A stretch of 64,000 nt of DNA, from contig NZ_JACCBX010000010.1 in the NCBI RefSeq assembly GCF_013409995.1, positions 124,001-188,000 on the forward strand, written 5' to 3'. This stretch comes from Neobacillus driksii (GTDB taxonomy: Bacteria > Bacillota > Bacilli > Bacillales > Cytobacillaceae). The position numbers were made by a program, and so were the translations under genes. Shown in pieces: positions 42,200-49,838 of the stretch. The notes beneath the pieces are model-generated. The model had not been told where the DNA came from, made no database searches, and saw nothing but the letters and a program-made list of their open reading frames with translations. Numbering within the stretch: position 1 is the stretch's first letter; each line of letters begins with the position of its first letter.

Positions 42200-43132
42200 T
42201 TACCTTTTCTTTTTATTCACAAGAGTCATGGCTTTTTCGGTATTTGCAAAATGAAGCTTTACAAATTGCGGCAATACCTCACGACCCTTTTTCAAAATCA
42301 GCTTTGCTGCCGCCTCATCGACCTGAGATCCTGCCCCTTTTGGGATTTTAAAGCCTGCGGAGTCACTAAGCTTATCAAAATACTGAACAAAAGCATAACG
42401 TGCGAGAATCGATGCTGCTGCTACAGCAAGATGGATTCCCTCAGCCTTTGTGCTAAAATAAACATTTTCCCTCGCAACTTCTTTTTGATTTTTAACATGC
42501 TGGAAATAGGTGTTTTCTTGAACAAATTGATCGATTAGAATCGCTTCAGGTTTCACCGGTGAAATCTTCTCAAGCACTTTTAGGATGGCTTGGTTATGTA
42601 GAATGGCTTTCATTTTGCCCTGGGACATACCGGACTTTTGCAGCTGATTATACTTCTCATTTTTTAACGTCATTAGACTAAATGGAATAATATCTTTAAT
42701 TACCTTTGCAATCGCGATGATTTTTTCATCATTTAAATCCTTCGAATCTCTGACCCCTAATTCTTTTAATAAAGGAATATCTTCCTTCTTCACATAGGCA
42801 GCTACAACGGTTATCGGACCAAAAAAATCACCGGTACCGACTTCATCGGAGCCGATAACGGACCAGTTGCTAAAACCTTGTGGAAGATTACCTTTAGGAG
42901 CACTAGCTTTCACAGGAGCTTTTGCAGCCGTCTCACCCCATCTACTGGCTTCTGCTTCACAGCCACTCCCTTGAAATAAAACTTTCCCAGACTTATAGGC
43001 AGTAATCATCGAGCCAGAAGTCTTGGCAGCAAACACACTTCCTGGAGGAGTTTTCTCTAGCAATTTACCTTCATAGTAGCTTTTCATTTTATTAATTTCA
43101 GACATACTTAGATTTAACACAACATTTCCCAC
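42200..43132 (-). CDS. rnhC: Ribonuclease HIII
   Basis: 310 residues. The N-terminal TBP-like substrate-binding domain (about 1-85) is followed by the RNase H fold starting WSVIGSDEVGTGDFFGP, with acidic metal ligands (DEVGTGD, a later Asp in EAILIDQFVQ and Glu in STKAEGIHLAVAAASILAR). It removes RNA from RNA-DNA hybrids. The frame continues to 43327 through a dispersed repeat; GTG 43132, 10 nt after AGGAG, aligns with the B. subtilis start. Convergent with pheT. Confidence 0.92.
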   Translation of the reverse strand: MGNVVLNLSMSEINKMKSYYEGKLLEKTPPGSVFAAKTSGSMITAYKSGKVLFQGSGCEAEASRWGETAAKAPVKASAPKGNLPQGFSNWSVIGSDEVGTGDFFGPITVVAAYVKKEDIPLLKELGVRDSKDLNDEKIIAIAKVIKDIIPFSLMTLKNEKYNQLQKSGMSQGKMKAILHNQAILKVLEKISPVKPEAILIDQFVQENTYFQHVKNQKEVARENVYFSTKAEGIHLAVAAASILARYAFVQYFDKLSDSAGFKIPKGAGSQVDEAAAKLILKKGREVLPQFVKLHFANTEKAMTLVNKKKR

Positions 43133-43195
43133 TCCCAAAACACTCCTCGACATTATTTTAAAAAAAGTAAAAAAACTCCAGTTAAAACTGTTTCT

Positions 43196-43312
43196 CTGTC
43201 TAGCTCCAGCGCCTAGCCCTCGAGGTCGCTTCGGTCCAACTGGCGAAGTCAAAAGGTGCGACTTCACCTGTTGGCCATCCAGCGCTTGTTCCGAAGGCGC
43301 TTTTGCTTTTCT
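43196..43312. repeat. Dispersed Bacillaceae intergenic hairpin repeat
   Basis: I recognise the CTAGCTCCAGCGCCTAGCCC-type repeat found many times in Bacillaceae genomes. It can fold: AGCGCC (about 43208) with GGCGCT (about 43296), CTTCG with CGAAG around the GTCCAACTGG loop, and GAAGTC with GACTTC. It is more G+C-rich than its flanks. It lies between the divergent rnhC and zapA starts. Its function and mobility are unknown. Confidence 0.6.
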
Positions 43313-43383
43313 CTTTTCGACACACATCCGTTCGTGTTATATTATAAATTAGGGATTTCTTCGAATCGAATGGAGGCAGTAAT

Positions 43384-43644
43384 TTGTCAAATACAGAAAA
43401 AACTAGAACAACCGTTGATATTTACGGAACTCAATACGTAATATTAGGAACCGAAAACCAAAGTCATGTTCGACAAGTCGCTTCCTTAGTTGACAAAAAA
43501 ATGCGCGAAATTGGTTCCAGGAATCCATTACTAGATGTAAATAAACTCGCTGTATTAACTGCAGTGAATGCAGTCAATGATTATATTAAAATGAAGGAAC
43601 AATTAGAGCGGCTGCAATCTGAACTACAAAAGGAAAAGGACTGA
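43384..43644 (+). CDS. zapA: Cell division protein ZapA
   Basis: 86 residues. The N-terminal strand-rich region (TTVDIYGTQYVILG) is followed by a helix and a C-terminal coiled coil (about 50-86, ends KEQLERLQSELQKEKD). It bundles FtsZ filaments. TTG start at 43384 follows GGAGGCAG. cvpA begins 8 nt after its stop. Confidence 0.93.
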   Translation: MSNTEKTRTTVDIYGTQYVILGTENQSHVRQVASLVDKKMREIGSRNPLLDVNKLAVLTAVNAVNDYIKMKEQLERLQSELQKEKD

Positions 43645-43651
43645 ATAAGTC

Positions 43652-44206
43652 ATGTTGGATTTAGCAATTATTTTATTATTAGTTTTTGGTTTTTTTATTG
43701 GATTAAAAAGAGGTTTCATATTGCAGTTATTCCATTTAACAGGTTTTATTATTGCATACATCGTGGCAAATTTATACTATGATGATTTAGCGCCCAGATT
43801 AACGCTATGGGTTCCGTATCCGAATCTAGGTACTACTTCCCCTCTAAAACTATTAAGTGAAGATGGGAATATGGAGGTAGCTTTTTACCGTGCGATTGCC
43901 TTTATCATTATTTTCTTTGCCGTAAAAATCCTGCTGCAAGTGATAGCATCGATGCTCGATTTTATTGCCCATTTACCAATTCTAAGGCAATTAAATGTAT
44001 GGGCTGGCGGAATACTTGGATTAGCTGAAGTCTATTTACTTCTCTTTATTTTATTATATATTGCTGCGCTAGTTCCAATGGAAGTTTTACAAAAACCATT
44101 GGATGATTCCATTATGGCGAATCTTATTGTTAATCATACGCCGTTTCTATCAGAACAAATTAAGAATATTTGGATAGAATATACAGCTGCATTGACTTCT
44201 CTCTAA
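43652..44206 (+). CDS. yshB: CvpA family membrane protein YshB
   Basis: 184 residues with four hydrophobic segments and the CvpA start LDLAIILLLVFGFFIGLKRGF. The family is named for colicin V production in E. coli; in Bacillus its role is not established. The C-terminus is amphipathic (HTPFLSEQIKNIWIEYT). It is coupled to zapA by an 8-nt gap. The stop codon falls inside a small hairpin that is duplicated just downstream. Confidence 0.88.
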   Translation: MLDLAIILLLVFGFFIGLKRGFILQLFHLTGFIIAYIVANLYYDDLAPRLTLWVPYPNLGTTSPLKLLSEDGNMEVAFYRAIAFIIIFFAVKILLQVIASMLDFIAHLPILRQLNVWAGGILGLAEVYLLLFILLYIAALVPMEVLQKPLDDSIMANLIVNHTPFLSEQIKNIWIEYTAALTSL

Positions 44207-44221
44207 GGAGAGAATGCCCTT

Positions 44222-44246
44222 ACTTCTCTCTAGGAGAGAAGTTTTT
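44222..44246 (+). terminator. Intrinsic terminator after yshB
   Basis: ACTTCTCTC and GAGAGAAGT pair around TAG, followed by TTTTT. A near-duplicate hairpin overlaps the yshB stop at about 44194-44214. Confidence 0.8.
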
Positions 44247-44286
44247 CTATTAAAAGGTTAAAATAATGGTAAGGTAGGTGGAAGTA

Positions 44287-46008
44287 ATGGAGGTAAATAA
44301 AAAAGACTTAATTCGATTATTAGAAACGATCGCGGTTTACATGGAGTTAAAGGGTGAAAATCCCTTTAAGGTATCCGCATTCCGTAAAGCTGCGTCTGCA
44401 CTTGAATTTGATGACCGCAGTTTATTGGAAATTGAGGATTTTACGTCCTTATCAGGAATTGGTAAGGGGACCGCTGGTGTTATTGAAGAATACATAAATG
44501 AAGGCACTTCCACGGTATTAAATGAACTAAAGGAAGAGGTTCCGAAAGGGTTAATTCCTTTATTACAATTGCCTGGACTTGGCGGTAAAAAAATTGCAAA
44601 GCTCCATAAAGAACTGGGAATTGAAGATGTCACAACCTTGGAAGAAGCTTGTAAAACAAGCAAAGTCCAAGCATTAGCAGGGTTTGGAAAAAAGACAGAA
44701 GAGAAAATTTTAGGCGCGATTGCCAATGTAGGCTCTAGACCAGATCGCCTGCCGCTTGCTTATATGCTGCCAATTGCTGATTTAATAGAGGCAAAACTTG
44801 CTGAACTTCCTGAGATTCATCAATATTCTCGTGCTGGAAGCTTGCGTAGAGTACGGGAAACCGTAAAAGACCTTGATTTTATCATTTCAAGTGAACAGCC
44901 GGAAATAGTAAAACAATTTCTGCTGGAATTACCTAATATAAAGGAAATTATTGGCGCTGGAGATACAAAGGTATCAATGGTTTTTGGATTTGAGTACGAT
45001 GTATCGGTAGATTTTCGTCTCGTTAAACCAGAGGAATTCATCACAACTCTTCACCATTTTACTGGTTCAAAGGGCCATAATGTCCGGATGAGACAGCTGG
45101 CTAAAGAACGTGGAGAAAAAATAAGTGAGTATGGTGTTGAAAATGTTGAGACTGGCGAAATTCTTACTTTTTCATCAGAGGAAGAGTTTTTCAAACATTT
45201 TGACCTGCCGTTTATTCCTCCAGAAATACGAGAAGATGGAAAAGAAGTAGAGGATTTTCCTGCTTACGAAGGTGAGTTAATTGAACTAAGTGATATAAAG
45301 GGCGACCTTCATATGCATTCCACATGGAGCGATGGGGCTCACACGATGGAGGAAATGGTAGAAGCTTGCCGTTCAAAGGGCTATAAGTATATGGCCATAA
45401 CCGACCACTCCCAATACTTAAAAGTGGCTAATGGACTCTCGCGTGAGCGACTATTGCAGCAAAAGGAAGAAATTAAAAAATTAAATGAAAAATACGATGA
45501 TATACTAATTTTATCAGGAGTTGAAATGGATATCCTGCCAGATGGCACGTTGGATTATGAGGATGATCTGCTTGCTGAAATGGATTTCGTTATCGCGTCC
45601 ATTCACTCCGCTTTTTCACAGCCAAGAGAAAAAATCATGGAGCGGTTACGCACGGCATTAGAAAACGCGCATGTGGATTTAATTGCCCATCCGACTGGAC
45701 GGAAAATTGGCAGACGTGAAGGTTATGATGTCGATATCGATATGCTGATAGAATTAGCAAAAGAAACGAATACTGCTTTAGAGCTTAATGCCAATCCTAA
45801 TCGATTGGATCTGAAAGCTGAATATTTACGAAAAGCACAGGACGCGGGAGTTAAACTATTTATTAATACCGATGCTCATAAAAGAGAAACGCTGTCCCAT
45901 ATGGGTGTAGGGGTTTCGACAGCGAAAAAAGGCTGGATAAAAAAATCATCGGTAATTAATGCACTTGAACCGAATGACTTACTAGAATTTTTGCATAATC
46001 GAAAATAG
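44287..46008 (+). CDS. polX: DNA polymerase/3'-5' exonuclease PolX
   Basis: 573 residues. The N-terminal HhH and polymerase X domain (about 1-315) has LSGIGKGTAGVI, LPGLGGKKIAKL and the catalytic acid pattern around ETVKDLDFIIS. The C-terminal PHP domain (about 335-573) has GDLHMHSTWSDG and ITDHSQY, giving metal-dependent exonuclease activity. It acts in gap filling and base-excision repair. ATG 44287 is preferred to the GTG at 44278. mutS2 follows 13 nt later. Confidence 0.95.
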   Translation: MEVNKKDLIRLLETIAVYMELKGENPFKVSAFRKAASALEFDDRSLLEIEDFTSLSGIGKGTAGVIEEYINEGTSTVLNELKEEVPKGLIPLLQLPGLGGKKIAKLHKELGIEDVTTLEEACKTSKVQALAGFGKKTEEKILGAIANVGSRPDRLPLAYMLPIADLIEAKLAELPEIHQYSRAGSLRRVRETVKDLDFIISSEQPEIVKQFLLELPNIKEIIGAGDTKVSMVFGFEYDVSVDFRLVKPEEFITTLHHFTGSKGHNVRMRQLAKERGEKISEYGVENVETGEILTFSSEEEFFKHFDLPFIPPEIREDGKEVEDFPAYEGELIELSDIKGDLHMHSTWSDGAHTMEEMVEACRSKGYKYMAITDHSQYLKVANGLSRERLLQQKEEIKKLNEKYDDILILSGVEMDILPDGTLDYEDDLLAEMDFVIASIHSAFSQPREKIMERLRTALENAHVDLIAHPTGRKIGRREGYDVDIDMLIELAKETNTALELNANPNRLDLKAEYLRKAQDAGVKLFINTDAHKRETLSHMGVGVSTAKKGWIKKSSVINALEPNDLLEFLHNRK

Positions 46009-46021
46009 GGGGTTCATCTCC

Positions 46022-48379
46022 ATGCAAGAAAGAACGTTAAAGGTATTGGAATTTACCAAAGTGAGAGACCAGCTCATTGAACATGCAGCTTCGTCTCTTG
46101 GAATAGATAAGTTAAAAAGATTAGTACCATCAACAGATTTTGAAGAGGTCGTTAAACTTCAGGCAGAAACAGATGAGGCAACGACCGTGTTACGAATAAA
46201 AGGAAACGTCCCGTTATCAGGAATTCACGATATTCGTGCACATATTAAACGTTCGGTCATTGGGGGCGTACTTAGCTCGCATGAGTTAATTCAGGTTGCG
46301 AGTACCATCCATGCAAGCCGGCTAATGAAACGGTTCATTGAAGATATTGCGGAAGAAAGAACGGAAATTCCTATCTTAATGGAACAGGTTGACCGTATTA
46401 TTCCTCTAGTTAATTTGGAGGAATCGATCAGACATGCGATTGATGAGAGTGGTGAAGTCCTCGATAGTGCAAGTGACCTGCTGCGTTCATTAAGAAACCA
46501 GCTGCGCTCGAATGAAGCACGAGTGCGTGAAAAACTAGAGAGTATGATTCGCTCATCGAATGCAGCAAAAATGTTATCAGATTCGATTATTACCATCCGA
46601 AATGACCGCTTTGTTATACCTGTTAAACAGGAGTATCGAGGTCATTATGGCGGTATCATCCATGATCAGAGCTCATCAGGGCAGACTCTATTTATTGAAC
46701 CGCAAGTGATTGTGCAATTAAACAATCAATTACAAGATATTAGAGTAAAAGAACAGCTTGAGATTGAAAGAATATTGACTGAGCTCTCTGCAAAGACCGC
46801 TGAATTTGAGTCCGAGCTGCAGGTAATTGTTGAGGTTCTAGGCAATCTTGATTTCATCTTTGCAAAGGCAAGATATGGCCGGAAGATGAAAGCAAGTATG
46901 CCTCGAATGAATAATGAGGGGCGAATTGCCTTATACAAAGCTAGACACCCGTTAATTCCGATTGACGAAGTGGTAGCGAATGATATTTTGCTTGGGAAAG
47001 ACTATACAACGATTGTCATTACCGGACCAAACACTGGTGGTAAAACGGTAACCCTAAAAACGCTTGGTTTATGTTCAATAATGGCCCAGGCGGGCTTACA
47101 GGTTCCTGCCTATGACGGCTCAGAACTCGCTGTTTTTGATGCGATTTATGCGGATATCGGCGACGAGCAATCCATTGAACAGAGCTTGAGTACCTTTTCT
47201 TCTCACATGGTAAATATCGTGGATATTTTGAAAAAGGTCGACTTTAATTCCCTTGTCCTATTTGATGAGCTTGGTGCAGGAACAGACCCTCAGGAAGGTG
47301 CTGCGCTAGCGATTTCCATTTTAGATGAGGTCCATAATCGAGGTGCGCGAGTGATTGCGACTACTCATTATCCAGAATTAAAGGCCTATGGATATAATCG
47401 CGAAGGTGTCCTTAATGCCAGTGTTGAATTTGACGTTGAAACGTTAAGCCCAACCTATAAGCTTCTACTTGGTGTACCAGGACGAAGCAATGCGTTTGAA
47501 ATTTCAAAGCGTTTAGGGTTAAATGAACGTGTTATTGAGGCGGCAAGATCTCATGTTAGTGAGGATACAAATCAAATCGATAAGATGATTGCATCCCTTG
47601 AGGCAAGTAAGCGTCAAGCTGAAATCGAACATGAGGAAGCACGTGATTATTTAAGACAGGCAGAAAAACTCCACCAGGATATGCAAAAGCAAATGATAGA
47701 ATTTTATCAGAACAAAGATGCTATGCTTGAAAAAGCGGCTGAACAAGCTGGTGAAATACTGGAAGAAGCAAAGAGTGAGGCAGAAAAGGTTATTCGTGAC
47801 CTTCGTAAAATGAGGATCGAAAAGCATGCTGATATTAAGGAACACGAATTAATTGATGCAAAGCGGCGTCTCGAAGACGCAACTCCTGAAATAAAGAAAT
47901 CTGCCGCTCAAATGAATAAGAAAACGATGAAGCATACCTTCACACCTGGTGATGAAGTGAAAGTTCTGACATTTGGTCAAAAGGGTACACTGCTTGAAAA
48001 AGTCACTGATAACGAGTGGCAGGTTCAAATCGGCATCCTAAAAATGAAGGTAAAAGAAAAAGATTTAGAGTATATCAAAACACCAAAACCAGTAGAAACA
48101 AGACCAATGGCGATTGTCCAAGGCAGAGACGCTGATGTAAAGTTAGAGTTGGATTTACGCGGAGAAAGATATGAGGCCGCACTCATGAGAGTGGAAAAAT
48201 ATATAGATGATGCGTTATTATCAAACTATCCTCGTGTTTCAATTATTCACGGAAAAGGCACGGGAGCATTAAGACAGGGAGTCCAGGAATATTTACGAAA
48301 TCACCGTTCAGTCAAGAAAATTCGTTTTGGAGAAGCTGGTGAGGGCGGTTCTGGTGTTACTGTAGTTGAATTTAAATAA
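46022..48379 (+). CDS. mutS2: Endonuclease MutS2
   Basis: 785 residues (B. subtilis 785). MutS-like core and clamp regions (about 1-310), ATPase with Walker A GPNTGGKTVTLKTLG and Walker B LVLFDELGAGTDP, then a coiled coil (about 515-630) and the C-terminal Smr nuclease domain with LDLRGERYEAAL and IIHGKGTGALRQGV. In Bacillus it splits collided ribosomes for quality control and was earlier linked to recombination. ATG 46022 follows AGGGGGTTC. Confidence 0.96.
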   Translation: MQERTLKVLEFTKVRDQLIEHAASSLGIDKLKRLVPSTDFEEVVKLQAETDEATTVLRIKGNVPLSGIHDIRAHIKRSVIGGVLSSHELIQVASTIHASRLMKRFIEDIAEERTEIPILMEQVDRIIPLVNLEESIRHAIDESGEVLDSASDLLRSLRNQLRSNEARVREKLESMIRSSNAAKMLSDSIITIRNDRFVIPVKQEYRGHYGGIIHDQSSSGQTLFIEPQVIVQLNNQLQDIRVKEQLEIERILTELSAKTAEFESELQVIVEVLGNLDFIFAKARYGRKMKASMPRMNNEGRIALYKARHPLIPIDEVVANDILLGKDYTTIVITGPNTGGKTVTLKTLGLCSIMAQAGLQVPAYDGSELAVFDAIYADIGDEQSIEQSLSTFSSHMVNIVDILKKVDFNSLVLFDELGAGTDPQEGAALAISILDEVHNRGARVIATTHYPELKAYGYNREGVLNASVEFDVETLSPTYKLLLGVPGRSNAFEISKRLGLNERVIEAARSHVSEDTNQIDKMIASLEASKRQAEIEHEEARDYLRQAEKLHQDMQKQMIEFYQNKDAMLEKAAEQAGEILEEAKSEAEKVIRDLRKMRIEKHADIKEHELIDAKRRLEDATPEIKKSAAQMNKKTMKHTFTPGDEVKVLTFGQKGTLLEKVTDNEWQVQIGILKMKVKEKDLEYIKTPKPVETRPMAIVQGRDADVKLELDLRGERYEAALMRVEKYIDDALLSNYPRVSIIHGKGTGALRQGVQEYLRNHRSVKKIRFGEAGEGGSGVTVVEFK

Positions 48380-48398
48380 TATCTGGGGAGAATAGGGA

Positions 48399-48806
48399 AT
48401 GAACCAGTTTTGGGATAACGTGTATATTCAAAGTGCTGCCAATTATAGTGTGGTTATCTTATGTGTCATTGTCTTTTTAGCTATTTTTGAATTGGTAACG
48501 AGATATAAAAATTGGGAAGAAATCCAGAAGGGCAATATCGCTGTTGCAATGGCAACCGGAGGGAAAATCTTCGGAATTGCTAATATTTTTCGCTTCTCCA
48601 TTGAACAAAATGATTCATTGGTTACAATGATCAGCTGGGGAGTATTTGGCTTTGTGCTTTTATTGGTTGGATATTTTATCTTTGAATTCTTAACACCTAA
48701 ATTTAATATTGATCATGAAATTCAAAATGATAATCGTGCGGTTGGATTCATTGCAATGATCTTGTCAATCGGCTTATCTTATGTGATAGGTGCAGGAATA
48801 TCGTAA
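48399..48806 (+). CDS. yshE: DUF350 family membrane protein YshE
   Basis: 135 residues with four hydrophobic segments (about 16-36, 53-68, 78-102, 113-133) and the DUF350 pattern in WEEIQKGNIAVAMATGGKIFGIANIF. The function is unknown. ATG 48399 follows TGGGGAG, 20 nt after mutS2. In B. subtilis lcfA would come next; here a tiny ORF and the siderophore island follow. Confidence 0.9.
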   Translation: MNQFWDNVYIQSAANYSVVILCVIVFLAIFELVTRYKNWEEIQKGNIAVAMATGGKIFGIANIFRFSIEQNDSLVTMISWGVFGFVLLLVGYFIFEFLTPKFNIDHEIQNDNRAVGFIAMILSIGLSYVIGAGIS

Positions 48807-48818
48807 GGGGAGATTTTT

Positions 48819-48899
48819 GTGGAGACATTAGCGAAAGTGCTTTTTGGTTTATGCGCCTTGTTTTTGCTAATTGGTTTGGGGTACCTGTTGTTTTTTTAA
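48819..48899 (+). CDS. Very small single-span membrane protein (26 residues)
   Basis: GTG at 48819 follows AAGGGGAG (48805-48812) with 6-nt spacing. It encodes 26 residues: four mixed residues (METL), a Lys, then an almost uninterrupted hydrophobic span ending in LLFF and TAA. The frame starts 12 nt after the yshE stop, suggesting the last cistron of the mutS2-yshE operon. I do not recognise it. The good ribosome site and clean hydrophobic helix favour a real small protein. Confidence 0.5.
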   Translation: METLAKVLFGLCALFLLIGLGYLLFF

Positions 48900-49105
48900 C
48901 ACGAAAGTCATCGCTGATGGTATAAAGTTTAAAAATATACTAGGATTATTAAGTATGAGCTCGTCCCTGCATGCAGGGGCGTTGAGAAAGGAAACAGCAT
49001 AGTTGCTGTTTTCTTTTTTTATGGGTAAGAATAGGGCTAATGTTCTACCAAAGATCGTTCCCGAACACCGTGACTGGGCAGGATGAACTGATTTCTTGAT
49101 TTTTA
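48900..49105. other. Gap between backbone operon and siderophore island
   Basis: It holds a perfect palindrome CCCTGCATGCAGGG (48965-48978), a terminator at 48991-49020, and a 21-codon frame from ATG 49021 with no ribosome site. Otherwise I see no gene. The left boundary of the island probably lies here. Confidence 0.5.
48991..49020 (+). terminator. Intrinsic terminator before the siderophore island
   Basis: GAAACAGCA and TGCTGTTTTC pair around TAGT, followed by seven T. It insulates the mutS2-yshE operon from the Fur-controlled operon. Confidence 0.8.
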
Positions 49106-49135
49106 TTGACAATGATAATCATTTTCAATTAAGAT
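49106..49135 (+). promoter_or_regulatory. Fur-controlled promoter of the siderophore operon
   Basis: A perfect -35 TTGACA (49106-49111) is followed by TAAGAT (49130-49135) at 18 nt. Between them lies the Fur box TGATAATCATTTTCA (49113-49127), which matches 14 of 15 positions of the 7-1-7 consensus; the 19-mer from 49108 matches 17 of 19. Fur with iron would block polymerase, so the operon should be induced by iron starvation. Confidence 0.88.
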
Positions 49136-49208
49136 TTTCATGTAATCTAAATGTTCTGACAGGCAGGAGCTGATTGATATAAAGAGAGAAGAAGATTTTG
49201 AAGCAATT

Positions 49209-49838
49209 TTGCAAGACAGGGAATATCATAAATTCATCTCATTCAGACATGTGACTGGAAAAGATATAGATATCCTGCATACTTGGATGCAGCTTCCGCA
49301 CATTGCCCCTTTTTGGAAGCTTAACGTGAGCAGAGATAGATTTGCCGGCTATTTGGACCGGACGCTTAACGCAGAAAATAAACGGGTTTTTCTCGTTTAT
49401 GTAGATGATCTCCCTGTGGCCTACCTGATGGCGTACAGCATTTTTCAAGATCCCGTAAAAGACTATTACGAAGCAAAAAGTGGTGATCTTGGCATGCATC
49501 TGCTTATCGGGCCGAGAGAATTCTTAAATAAAGACGATGGGCTTATGCTCATAAGAGCCATGACGGCCTTTCTTATGAAAAAATATGAGTGCGGACGCAT
49601 CATAGGTGAGCCTGATGTAAGAAATCGAATTGTCATTCCGATTTTAAAGAGAATTGGCGGAGAAAGATTTGGCACCATCACGATGCCCCATAAGAAAGCA
49701 GCTTTAATGATAGGTGACAGAAATCGTTTTTACCGCTATTTATTGACGAAAGATGTTGAATTTAGGAAAGAGCCTAAACTGGAAGACAACACTTTTTGGA
49801 AAGCAGGAGCGCCATGTGAAAAGGAACCATCCAATTGA
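49209..49838 (+). CDS. IucB-like GNAT acetyltransferase, first copy
   Basis: 209 residues from a TTG start. The fold resembles siderophore acyltransferases (IucB/RhbD): HTWMQLPHIAPFW near the N-terminus and GMHLLIGPREFLNKDDGLMLIRAM as acyl-CoA-binding segment; GNAT-type EPDVRN follows. The start is uncertain: the frame is open further upstream, GGAG at 49166-49169 would suit an ATT or CTG start, and TTG 49209 has only a weak AG-rich site. It is similar to but clearly diverged from the second copy at 55465. It may add a different acyl group or act with the hydrolase that overlaps its end. Confidence 0.8.
   Translation: MQDREYHKFISFRHVTGKDIDILHTWMQLPHIAPFWKLNVSRDRFAGYLDRTLNAENKRVFLVYVDDLPVAYLMAYSIFQDPVKDYYEAKSGDLGMHLLIGPREFLNKDDGLMLIRAMTAFLMKKYECGRIIGEPDVRNRIVIPILKRIGGERFGTITMPHKKAALMIGDRNRFYRYLLTKDVEFRKEPKLEDNTFWKAGAPCEKEPSN

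Noticed and set aside
49021..49086. 21-codon frame MGKNRANVLPKIVPEHRDWAG
   Set aside because: It begins right after a T tract of a terminator with no ribosome site, and I do not recognise the peptide. It may be a gene remnant.
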